Source of the DNA: Candidatus Peribacteraceae bacterium
GTDB lineage: Bacteria > Patescibacteriota > Gracilibacteria > Peribacterales > Peribacteraceae
Assembly: GCA_018062585.1 (NCBI GenBank)
Contig: JAGORY010000029.1
Span: 1 to 13,533, forward strand
Reading direction: 5' to 3'
DNA: 13,533 nucleotides
In this document: piece after piece, positions 6,004 to 12,237 of the stretch
Position numbering within the stretch: the first letter of the stretch is position 1
Layout of the letters: each line of letters starts with the position of its first letter
Notes under the pieces: model-generated
The model's database searches: none
What the model saw: only the letters and a program-made list of their open reading frames with translations
What the model was told of the DNA's origin: nothing
Translations under genes and position numbers: made by a program

Positions 6004-7030
6004 TGTTCGCATTGGCATCGTGAGTCCGGATGCTCCACCGTTTCTCGGTGGCATGGGCAGGCATGTCGGTTCGCTTGTGGAGGGCTTCAAGAAAGAGGGG
6101 ATGACGGTCTTGGTCTACGATCGATCGCGCCGTAGGGTTGCTTTCGCACTCGCAAAAAGCATCGGCTTCTCGTGTGGTCTTCGTTTCAGATTACAGAGAT
6201 TCGTCCGGAAAAACGGTATCACAATCCTTCATCTTCATGCCGGTCCAGGTGGCGTCCTGATGCCGTTTTTGCCGCATTCTGTCACGACCGTTATCACCGC
6301 CAATCATACGTATGCCGCTCAGGCGAAGCTTCCAGGACAAGCATGGAAAAAAATCTTTGCTGCCATAGAGATGCGGATGTACGAACGCGCTCATCGCGTC
6401 ATCGCGATCTCGGAGGATACCGCGGCGTCACTGCAGAATGACTACGGTATTCCGGCGTCCAAAATCACAGTGATTCCGTGCGGGTTTGATCTTGCTCCGT
6501 GGATGAACGCAGACAATGCATCACGCAATACAAACTCCTGTGTGTTTGTGGGCCGTCCCGATACGAGAAAAGGTTGGGACATTCTGGAAGCAGCGTGGCC
6601 GATCGTCCAAAGAAACTTTCCGTCCGCCACACTGAGCGTCGTTGGATGGAATGACTCACCGAGAGACGGTATGAATTTTTTAGGCAGGCTCTCGGACACA
6701 GAGCTTCAAGCTCTTATCGGTTCCGCGCGCCTCGTGGTATGCCCGTCGCGTCTCGAAGGATTTGGGCTTGCAGCTGCGGAAAGCATCGCTGCTGGGACTC
6801 CTGTGGTCGCGAGTAACGTTTCAGGACTTCGTGCCATCGTCGATGATGAAAAAACGGGCCTTCTTGTTTCTCCTGATCCGGAGTCAGTCGCGGCAGGCAT
6901 CATCCGAATGCTTCAGGACGATGCACTGTGGCGAACATTGCATGTTGGTTGCCAAGAGTGCCGACAACGGTTTGATCGCGACACTGAAATCACCGCTCAC
7001 ACAAAACTCTTCGGTGCGCTACACTCATAG
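5990..7030 (+). CDS. GT4 family glycosyltransferase
   Basis: The protein has 346 aa. It shows the GT-B pattern: RIGIVSPDAPPFLGGMGRHV at the N-terminus, RVIAISEDTAASLQNDYGIP and ITVIPCGFDLAPW in the linker region, CVFVGRPDTRKGWDILEAAW opening the donor domain, and the E-x7-E motif in EGFGLAAAESIAAGTPVVAS. Its layout parallels its upstream neighbour, so the pair may be old duplicates that act in sequence on one glycan. The start chosen lies inside the previous gene (14-nt overlap); no other in-frame start lies before the conserved first strand. It ends three bases before the GT-C-like gene. Confidence 0.88.
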   Translation: MTSSNVRIGIVSPDAPPFLGGMGRHVGSLVEGFKKEGMTVLVYDRSRRRVAFALAKSIGFSCGLRFRLQRFVRKNGITILHLHAGPGGVLMPFLPHSVTTVITANHTYAAQAKLPGQAWKKIFAAIEMRMYERAHRVIAISEDTAASLQNDYGIPASKITVIPCGFDLAPWMNADNASRNTNSCVFVGRPDTRKGWDILEAAWPIVQRNFPSATLSVVGWNDSPRDGMNFLGRLSDTELQALIGSARLVVCPSRLEGFGLAAAESIAAGTPVVASNVSGLRAIVDDEKTGLLVSPDPESVAAGIIRMLQDDALWRTLHVGCQECRQRFDRDTEITAHTKLFGALHS

Positions 7031-7033
7031 ACA

Positions 7034-8644
7034 ATGAAACAGACGATTCAGAAGCGGCTGCTTCCCGCGCTTGCGGTGGTCTTGCTCCTTCTGGTCCTCA
7101 AATATTGCTGGTCGTTGTATCTCTTTCCGGAGGTTCCTTTTGGGTACGACGCGGGGATCTATCGATTTCTTTTCATCCGTCACTCGGGCGTCCTCCCACC
7201 CTTCGATGCAGCGACACTGCCGCCGTGGGCGCAGGTCCATGCACCGGGGCTCTTTGTGTTCACGAATATTCTCATGCACCTCGGCGTCTCTGCTGACATG
7301 CTCATCGGATGGATCTGGAACCTGGTTCCGATTGCGCTTGCCGTCGTTCTCGCTTTCGTCGTGCGCCGCCGTCATGGCGACATGGCTGGCTTCTTCGTGC
7401 TCGTCGTAGCGCTCCTTTCTACGGTGCAATACGAAGGTTTCCTCATGATGTATCAGAAGACGTTCGTTGCACTTCTCTGGTGCGCGCTTGCGTTCTCTGC
7501 ATTCGAAGCGGGTTCGGTGTTGTGGGTGTTACTCGGCATGCTCACGATCGCCACGCATCAACAAATCGGCCTCATCTTTGTCGTCGCTATCGGCAGCTCG
7601 ATGACTACTTCTCTCGTTCTGCATAACCGCACGATCCCGCTTCGGCGTTGTGGCGAGTTCACACTCACGGTTCTGCTTGGCGCTGCATGGTATTTCCCGA
7701 CGTACGAGAGGTCACTTCAGGATCTCATCCCGCGACTTCTCGAATCTGGAACACTGCTCGCACTTCTTGCAGCGCTCATTATCGTCGGGGGGTTCAGTGC
7801 GCTACTTGTCTGGCTACCGCAGAAGAACAGGCGGTTCCTCTGGATGGTCGGTGCAGCCGTGTGCATTGTTCTTCTCTCACTCCTTCCCGTGGTTCTGGAT
7901 TCTCCGGATATTCTCGCGCTTCTTACTCCTCGTCCGGATATTGCTGGAGGCGCGTTTCTGTCACTTGCAGAATATCTGAAGCTGTCGCTGCCGCTTCTGC
8001 TCGCCGGTGTCGCTGGCCTCGCGCTCTCGCTTGAGCACGAGAGAGGAACGCCTTGGCAGTGGGCCGCCTTATGGTGCGCCGTCGCGTCGCTTGGGATGTT
8101 TTTCTTTTATCGTCGGTTTCTTTTGCCGCTTGATTTCTTCTTGTTGCCATGTGCGGCACTCGCATGTGCGGCACTCTGGAAACACAAGACCACAGGACGC
8201 GCGGTACTCGCGGTTCTCATCGTCGTTCAGAGTGGGCTACTGCTCCATCGCATGTCGATGATCGATCCGATCGTACAGCCCGAGTGGCTGGAGGAATTCG
8301 CGGCGCTTCCCGAGTCTGTTCCTGCGGGTTCGACAGTTGTCGTTATGGACAATATGGCACCGTGGGTCGTCGGCTTTCTGCCAGACTCTTCGGTCTCTGG
8401 TCCTGGTATTTTTGATTCGTTGCCGCTTCCGGAATGGGAAAAATTCTTGCTCGGTTCCGACGCCGACCGGACGGAATTCTTCGGCAAGTATGCGCAGGGA
8501 ACTTTCTTCTACGTCACCGACGTTTTCCGCGGATACTATCCGCCCGATGTGCAGTCGATACTCACACATCCGTGCTTGAAACAGATGTCCTCGCGCGGCC
8601 TGTATCAGTCCATGTGCGGTGGGTCCACAAGCGCTCCTGCTTGA
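7034..8644 (+). CDS. Polytopic membrane protein, GT-C glycosyltransferase-like
   Basis: The protein has 536 aa and about 12 hydrophobic segments, the first at about residues 9-29 (LPALAVVLLLLVLKY). Right after it comes a predicted outside loop with PEVPFGYDAGIYRFLF; an acidic residue in the first large outside loop (here Asp39) is the catalytic hallmark of GT-C enzymes such as PMT/ArnT types, which use lipid-linked sugars. After the last helix (about residue 405) there is a soluble tail of about 125 residues (EWLEEFAALPESVPAGSTVV onward). It follows the GT2/GT4/GT4 run with a 3-nt gap and would be the natural transferase at the end of that pathway. A plain flippase or polymerase is an alternative. 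A 15-bp in-frame tandem duplication lies at 8148-8176. Confidence 0.6.
   Translation: MKQTIQKRLLPALAVVLLLLVLKYCWSLYLFPEVPFGYDAGIYRFLFIRHSGVLPPFDAATLPPWAQVHAPGLFVFTNILMHLGVSADMLIGWIWNLVPIALAVVLAFVVRRRHGDMAGFFVLVVALLSTVQYEGFLMMYQKTFVALLWCALAFSAFEAGSVLWVLLGMLTIATHQQIGLIFVVAIGSSMTTSLVLHNRTIPLRRCGEFTLTVLLGAAWYFPTYERSLQDLIPRLLESGTLLALLAALIIVGGFSALLVWLPQKNRRFLWMVGAAVCIVLLSLLPVVLDSPDILALLTPRPDIAGGAFLSLAEYLKLSLPLLLAGVAGLALSLEHERGTPWQWAALWCAVASLGMFFFYRRFLLPLDFFLLPCAALACAALWKHKTTGRAVLAVLIVVQSGLLLHRMSMIDPIVQPEWLEEFAALPESVPAGSTVVVMDNMAPWVVGFLPDSSVSGPGIFDSLPLPEWEKFLLGSDADRTEFFGKYAQGTFFYVTDVFRGYYPPDVQSILTHPCLKQMSSRGLYQSMCGGSTSAPA
8148..8176 (+). repeat. 15-bp in-frame tandem duplication
   Basis: CATGTGCGGCACTCG is followed directly by a second copy matching in its first 14 bases. 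In the GT-C-like protein it encodes CAALA then CAALW within a membrane helix, adding five residues without breaking the frame. It looks like a replication-slippage duplication. Confidence 0.7.
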
Positions 8645-8669
8645 CCTGAAGCCGACTTTTGCCGATACT
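8641..8669 (+). promoter_or_regulatory. Promoter of infC-rpmI-rplT
   Basis: TTGACC (8641-8646, five of six bases), a 17-bp spacer and GATACT (8664-8669, four of six) overlap the stop codon of the preceding gene. The predicted transcription start is near 8676, giving a leader of about 23 nt before the infC GTG. This is one of the few starts here that is not leaderless-like. Confidence 0.5.
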
Positions 8670-8698
8670 GCCGACACTTTCCCCGCATCCGACAACCT

Positions 8699-9238
8699 GT
8701 GAGACAACGATATACCCCCCAGCGTTCGTTCAATTTCGCCCGTCCGAAAGTAAATGAGCAAATTCGCGCGCCCGAAGTTCTCCTCGTCGCCGATGATGGA
8801 GCAGCCGAGAAGCTGCCTATTGCCGAGGCTTTGGCCAGAGCCAAGGAGCAGGGATTCGATTTGATCGAAGTGTCGCCGAAGGCAGTGCCACCGGTTGTGA
8901 AACTTGGTGAGTACGGAAGCTATCTCTACAAACTGAAGAAGAAAGAGAAGCTCCAGAAATCCCACAGCAAGCAGACCGAAGTGAAGGCAATTCGTTTTGG
9001 TTTCCGCACCGATACCGGTGACTTGGATCGCCAAGCCGCCCGCAGCCGCGAATTCTTGGCCGAGCGCCACATGGTGAAGGTGACGATCGTCATGCGCGGT
9101 CGTGAGCTCACCAATAAGGAGTACGGCATCTCGAAGCTCAACAAATTCGTCCAGAGCCTCACGGATGTCGCAGAGATCGATCAGCCGATCAAGCGGCAGG
9201 GGAATCACTTCATGGTGATCCTGAAGCCCCGAAAGTAG
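8699..9238 (+). CDS. infC: Translation initiation factor IF-3
   Basis: The protein has 179 aa, the usual length (E. coli 180). IF3 binds the 30S subunit, keeps it apart from 50S and checks start-codon pairing. The N-domain signature VNEQIRAPEVLLV lies at about residues 17-29, followed by AEALARAKEQGFDLIEVSPK and VPPVVKLGEYGSYLYK. After the lysine-rich linker comes the C-domain, with VKAIRFGFRTDTGDLDRQA and VTIVMRGRELTNKEYG. The gene order infC-rpmI-rplT is conserved across bacteria. The start is taken as GTG; no SD is seen. An in-frame ATC four codons earlier is worth noting because infC genes often use AUU/AUC/AUA starts for autoregulation, but there is no positive evidence for it here. Confidence 0.96.
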   Translation: MRQRYTPQRSFNFARPKVNEQIRAPEVLLVADDGAAEKLPIAEALARAKEQGFDLIEVSPKAVPPVVKLGEYGSYLYKLKKKEKLQKSHSKQTEVKAIRFGFRTDTGDLDRQAARSREFLAERHMVKVTIVMRGRELTNKEYGISKLNKFVQSLTDVAEIDQPIKRQGNHFMVILKPRK

Positions 9239-9271
9239 AGTCAGGCCCCGTAACCGTCTGTCATTTTCCCT

Positions 9272-9299
9272 TTGCTTTTCCGCTGCCTGCGGCTAAGAT
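9272..9299 (+). promoter_or_regulatory. Possible internal promoter before rpmI
   Basis: TTGCTT (9272-9277), 16 bp, then TAAGAT (9294-9299) lie in the 71-nt gap between infC and rpmI, ten bases before the rpmI ATG, so the leader would be about four bases. This is a by-eye match. Confidence 0.3.
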
Positions 9300-9309
9300 C
9301 GTCCGGCTC

Positions 9310-9504
9310 ATGCCCAAGCTCAAGTCCCACAGCGGCGCAAAAAAGCGCATCCGACGAACCGGAAGCGGCAAACTGGCGTTCAATCGCCACAGCCGTAACC
9401 ACTTGCTTATGCAGAAGAGCAAGCGCCAGAAGCGCCTGAATCGCACGAAACTCATGCACTCCGCCAACGAGCGTAATATCAAGTTGCTCGTCCCCCACAT
9501 CTAA
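9310..9504 (+). CDS. rpmI: Ribosomal protein bL35
   Basis: The protein has 64 aa and is highly basic, matching bL35 in length and in the N-terminal pattern MPKLKSHSGAKKRIRRTGSG (E. coli MPKIKTVRGAAKRFKKTG). It continues KLAFNRHSRNHLLMQKSKRQ, equivalent to the HANLRHILTKKATKRKR region. It is a large-subunit protein that binds 23S rRNA. It sits between infC and rplT, as in most bacteria, with 4 nt to rplT. No SD precedes it, though a -10-like box lies close upstream. Confidence 0.96.
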   Translation: MPKLKSHSGAKKRIRRTGSGKLAFNRHSRNHLLMQKSKRQKRLNRTKLMHSANERNIKLLVPHI

Positions 9505-9508
9505 GCCC

Positions 9509-9859
9509 ATGCGAGTCAAACGTGGTATCCATAGGCACAGAAGAGTCAAAGCCCTCCGCGCTCTCACGAAGGGGTACCGCGGCATGAAGCGCACGACGGT
9601 GAAGAAGGGTAAGGAAGCCATCATCAAGGCCGGACAGAATGCCTACCGCGACCGTAAGCTCAAGAAGCGTGACTTCCGTTCACTCTGGACGGTTCGTATC
9701 AACGCAGCAGTTCGTGCGAAAGGAGTTCGGTACTCCCAGTTCGTACCCGCTCTTGCCAAGGCAAAGATCGCCCTCAACCGCAAAATCCTTTCCGAGCTCG
9801 CCATTCACCATCCGGAGATTTTTGATCAGGTGATGAAGGAGACCGGAGTCGCAAAATAA
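9509..9859 (+). CDS. rplT: Ribosomal protein bL20
   Basis: The protein has 116 aa, the standard length. The N-terminal tail MRVKRGIHRHRRVKALRALT and KGYRGMKRTTVKKGKEAIIK match the extended basic arm that threads into 23S rRNA. The globular part follows with YRDRKLKKRDFRSLWTVRIN, AAVRAKGVRYSQFVPALAKA and NRKILSELA. bL20 is needed early in 50S assembly and represses its own operon in several bacteria. It is the last gene of the infC operon and is followed by a hairpin terminator. Confidence 0.97.
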   Translation: MRVKRGIHRHRRVKALRALTKGYRGMKRTTVKKGKEAIIKAGQNAYRDRKLKKRDFRSLWTVRINAAVRAKGVRYSQFVPALAKAKIALNRKILSELAIHHPEIFDQVMKETGVAK

Positions 9860-9868
9860 AGACCTGAT

Positions 9869-9892
9869 GCGAATCAGTCACTTCGCTTTTTT
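9869..9892 (+). terminator. Intrinsic terminator of infC-rpmI-rplT
   Basis: The stem GCGAA (9869-9873) / TTCGC (9882-9886), with an 8-nt loop, is followed directly by six T (9887-9892). A competing small hairpin CTGAT-GCGA-ATCAG overlaps it. On the minus strand the same stem follows the NIF3-like gene, but its T-tract is broken, so termination in that direction would be weaker. The stem is short, hence the moderate confidence. Confidence 0.6.
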
Positions 9893-9909
9893 CGACGTGA
9901 GAAGATCAA

Positions 9910-10878
9910 TTACCACTTCTTGCGTTCCACGCGGATGAAGCCGGATGCCTCGATGAACGTCATCTTGGAATCCTTCTTCTTCATCTCATCAAGCATCAAG
10001 TTCACGCCAAGTGCATCCGACGCCATGTGGCTGCACTGAATGATATTGATGCGGTGTTTCTTGGCTTCCTCAAGCGATTTTTCCGTGACGTGCATCGAGA
10101 GCACGGTGCCGACTCCGGCTCGTGCCTTGGCCTCGAAGAATTCCTCAGGACCGTTCGTACCGCCCGTGAATTCGGTGGCCACGAGCTTGCCGACCCTGCT
10201 GTTTCTGGAACCATTCACGATGATCGGCGGGTTACCTTTCTTTGCGTACGTCGTGTATTCCGGTATTTCGCTGATGGCGTTGAGGATCTCGCCCATATCG
10301 TCGTACTCGTTCTTGCAGATGTGCTTTTCCATGAAAGCCCAGACCATGTTGTCTGTGATCGTATGGCAGCAGACCGCCGGGACATTGAGTAGCTCTGCGG
10401 CACGCTCGACGCGGAAGAGGTTATCGGCGTGAATGGCGCGCCAAATTTTGTCCATGCGTGGCCTCAGGACGGTTTCCGATTGGTTCACCGGAACGCCGAC
10501 ACCTGCGAGTAGATCTACCTGCAGTGACATGACCTTCTCGAGGTCTGCGAGTGCACGTCCTTCTGGATGATGAATAAGAACTCCATCGATTTTTTTTCCT
10601 TTTTCGCGAAGACGGTCCACGAGCAGAAGCTCCGGAGTCTCGATGTCGATGCCGACGAAGATGTGGGTGAATTCCTCTGTACCGTCTCCATTGATGATCC
10701 GACAGTCGCTGTAAGGGTTCCACGTGCGCTCTGCATCAAAGAATGGCTTTTCTTTTTCCTTTAAGCCCTTCTCTTTGTCCTTGTACTTCTGCAGCATTTT
10801 ATCGATCTGCTTCTTCGAGCGCGGATCATGCTCAATGCCGAGGGCGACTGCGGTCTCGAAAAATTTCTGGAGTTTCAT
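9910..10878 (-). CDS. NIF3-like (DUF34) metal-binding protein
   Basis: The protein has 322 aa from ATG at 10878. An upstream in-frame start at 10917 adds 13 residues but would lie within or upstream of the likely promoter and precedes the natural MKLQKFFETAVALG start. It contains the NIF3 motifs VGIDIETPELLLVDRLREKG, GVLIHHPEGRALADLEKV with its paired histidines, AVCCHTITDNM, and the C-terminal NIIQCSHMASDALGVNLM, whose His probably completes a di-metal site. The family is universal; proposed roles include metal chaperone or GTP cyclohydrolase-like activity, with none settled. It converges on rplT and follows a GT2 gene on the same strand after a 41-nt gap. Confidence 0.85.
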   Translation of the reverse strand: MKLQKFFETAVALGIEHDPRSKKQIDKMLQKYKDKEKGLKEKEKPFFDAERTWNPYSDCRIINGDGTEEFTHIFVGIDIETPELLLVDRLREKGKKIDGVLIHHPEGRALADLEKVMSLQVDLLAGVGVPVNQSETVLRPRMDKIWRAIHADNLFRVERAAELLNVPAVCCHTITDNMVWAFMEKHICKNEYDDMGEILNAISEIPEYTTYAKKGNPPIIVNGSRNSRVGKLVATEFTGGTNGPEEFFEAKARAGVGTVLSMHVTEKSLEEAKKHRINIIQCSHMASDALGVNLMLDEMKKKDSKMTFIEASGFIRVERKKW

Positions 10879-10887
10879 AGTGCGAGG

Positions 10888-10917
10888 AGCGTACAGACTC
10901 CCAGTAAGACGACGCAA
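10888..10917 (-). promoter_or_regulatory. Possible promoter of the NIF3-like gene
   Basis: On the minus strand, TTGCGT (10917-10912), 18 bp, then TACGCT (10893-10888) sit nine bases before the ATG at 10878, predicting a leader of about three bases. It lies in the 41-nt gap after the GT2 gene. Confidence 0.3.
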
Positions 10918-10919
10918 TG

Positions 10920-11876
10920 CTATTTTCCAGACGCGTACGACTGCACGATCGCTTTCAGGATGAGGATCGGATGACGCATGCAGAATTTTTTGAGTTCGCC
11001 GCTTCCCTGCGCACTCACTTTTTTGCCGGAACCGACGCGACGGCGGAATTTTGTCACCATCGCTTTCAGGGCTTTCCCCCGCGCCAAAACGGCTATCGGT
11101 CTATCCTCCCGCGAGAGGGTAGCAATGAGCAGCTCGAAACATCGAAGCCTATCGAAGAGTCCTTGTCCGGTTTCTTGATTCACCGCGCTCGCGCCTTTTA
11201 CGTGTACGCGGAACGCGCCGAAATTTCCGCGGAGAAAGTACCAGTCGTACGCGAGGAGTAGGCGGGTCCAGTATTCGACGTCCAGAAACTGCGGCATGTC
11301 GTTTAAAAATGGCCCCATCTTTTCCATCGCTTCACGCCTGATGACGACGAAGCTCGGTTCACCAACGATGTTCGGGGTGAGCTCACGCTCAATCCACCAT
11401 GTGAGCAGCGCAGTGCCGCTGTGAAGCCCGGCTTTCACGTGTTGGTCTCTGAAGTCACGGACGGCTTCGTAGAGTGGAGCCGTCGTCATCTCTCCCTCGA
11501 TTGTGTACATGTGTTCCAGCGATACGAATCCTACGGCCGCATTCGTTTCCAGCACGTTCATCGCTTCGGCCAAATACGAGGGAGCCCAGACGTCGTCCTG
11601 AAATAAATATGCGACGAAAGGTGCCGAGGTCTGCTTCACGCATGCGTTCCAGTTGCCGCCAATGCCGAGCCGTACGTCAGACCGGACGAAGCGGATCCTA
11701 GTGTCCGAGAGAAATGGCGCGACGATCGCACGCACGTCGACCGACGAACAATCGTCATGGACGAGTGCCGTCCAGCCCGAGAAAGTTTGTCCCACCAAAG
11801 ATTTCAGTGCATCGGTCAGATGTTCGGGCTTCGGGTTATATGTCGGTATGAGGACATCGACGAGCGGTTGATTCAC
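10920..11876 (-). CDS. GT2 family glycosyltransferase
   Basis: The protein has 318 aa from GTG at 11876; a TTG seven codons earlier (11897) is possible but would put an odd IFFHCS stretch before the conserved first strand. The GT-A fold begins VDVLIPTYNPKPEHLTDALK, has LVHDDCSSVD, GGNWNACVKQTSAPFVAYLF and the metal-binding QDDVW (DxD equivalent), and a later GEPSFVVIRREAMEKMGPF region seen in cell-surface glycan GT2 enzymes. A basic tail (TKFRRRVGSGKK) is followed by a moderately hydrophobic C-terminus that could touch the membrane. It lies 32 nt after the small unknown gene and 41 nt before the NIF3-like gene. The substrate is unknown. Confidence 0.85.
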   Translation of the reverse strand: MNQPLVDVLIPTYNPKPEHLTDALKSLVGQTFSGWTALVHDDCSSVDVRAIVAPFLSDTRIRFVRSDVRLGIGGNWNACVKQTSAPFVAYLFQDDVWAPSYLAEAMNVLETNAAVGFVSLEHMYTIEGEMTTAPLYEAVRDFRDQHVKAGLHSGTALLTWWIERELTPNIVGEPSFVVIRREAMEKMGPFLNDMPQFLDVEYWTRLLLAYDWYFLRGNFGAFRVHVKGASAVNQETGQGLFDRLRCFELLIATLSREDRPIAVLARGKALKAMVTKFRRRVGSGKKVSAQGSGELKKFCMRHPILILKAIVQSYASGK

Positions 11877-11908
11877 GGAACAATGGAAGAAAATCAAGTG
11901 GCAGGGCT

Positions 11909-12187
11909 CTATCGATCTTTGTCGATTTGTTGAAAGAAATCCTCGACCGCGGCTTCCATGACTGCATCGACCTCTATAGAGGTCAGTTCGGGGGCCTGGT
12001 TCGCAACTGCGTGTTCCACGGCCAGCCTCGAAAGGCTCGTCGAAAATCGGAATGCGATCGTTTCTCGAGTACCTGCAACACCTCTGGACAAGGTTGTTGC
12101 GACCGTATTCGCAAGATCACGGATTCTGTCGGCTGCTTGCGGAGTGAATCTCGTGGAATGAGAGCGTGGGGCTTCTATTGCATTCAT
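11909..12187 (-). CDS. Small unknown protein
   Basis: The protein has 92 aa from ATG at 12187 (99 aa if started at 12208, but that ATG lies upstream of the -10 box). It reads MNAIEAPRSHSTRFTPQAAD, then predicted helices such as RIRDLANTVATTLSRG and LSRLAVEHAVANQA, and ends EAAVEDFFQQIDKDR. It is mixed-charge, with no membrane segment and no cysteine. I do not recognise the family. A helical histone-like or ribbon-helix-like fold is conceivable from size but unsupported. It is divergent from trmD and upstream of the GT2 gene, with overlapping promoters in the 50-nt interval. Confidence 0.5.
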   Translation of the reverse strand: MNAIEAPRSHSTRFTPQAADRIRDLANTVATTLSRGVAGTRETIAFRFSTSLSRLAVEHAVANQAPELTSIEVDAVMEAAVEDFFQQIDKDR

Positions 12188-12194
12188 AACTGCG

Positions 12195-12223
12195 ATTATC
12201 CTCGTCATCGATGGCTACCGCAA
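12195..12223 (-). promoter_or_regulatory. Promoter of the small unknown gene (leaderless-type)
   Basis: On the minus strand, TTGCGG (12223-12218), 17 bp, GATAAT (12200-12195), then 7 nt to ATG at 12187. The predicted start of transcription is at the start codon. It interlocks with the trmD promoter on the other strand. Confidence 0.5.
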
Positions 12224-12231
12224 GCTATGAT
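12202..12231 (+). promoter_or_regulatory. Promoter of trmD (leaderless-type)
   Basis: TCGTCA (12202-12207, four of six bases), 18 bp, TATGAT (12226-12231, five of six), then 6 nt to the ATG at 12238, so the first transcribed base should be the start codon itself. Confidence 0.5.
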
Positions 12232-12237
12232 CCGAGT

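Noticed and set aside
7923..8174. Arg-rich minus-strand open frame opposite the GT-C-like gene
   Set aside because: The Arg/Thr/Ala-rich composition is typical of antisense to a membrane protein gene; there are no supporting signals.
12211..12237. Upstream ATG of trmD
   Set aside because: It lies before the predicted -10 box and would add nine residues (MATASYDPS) ahead of the family's conserved first strand.
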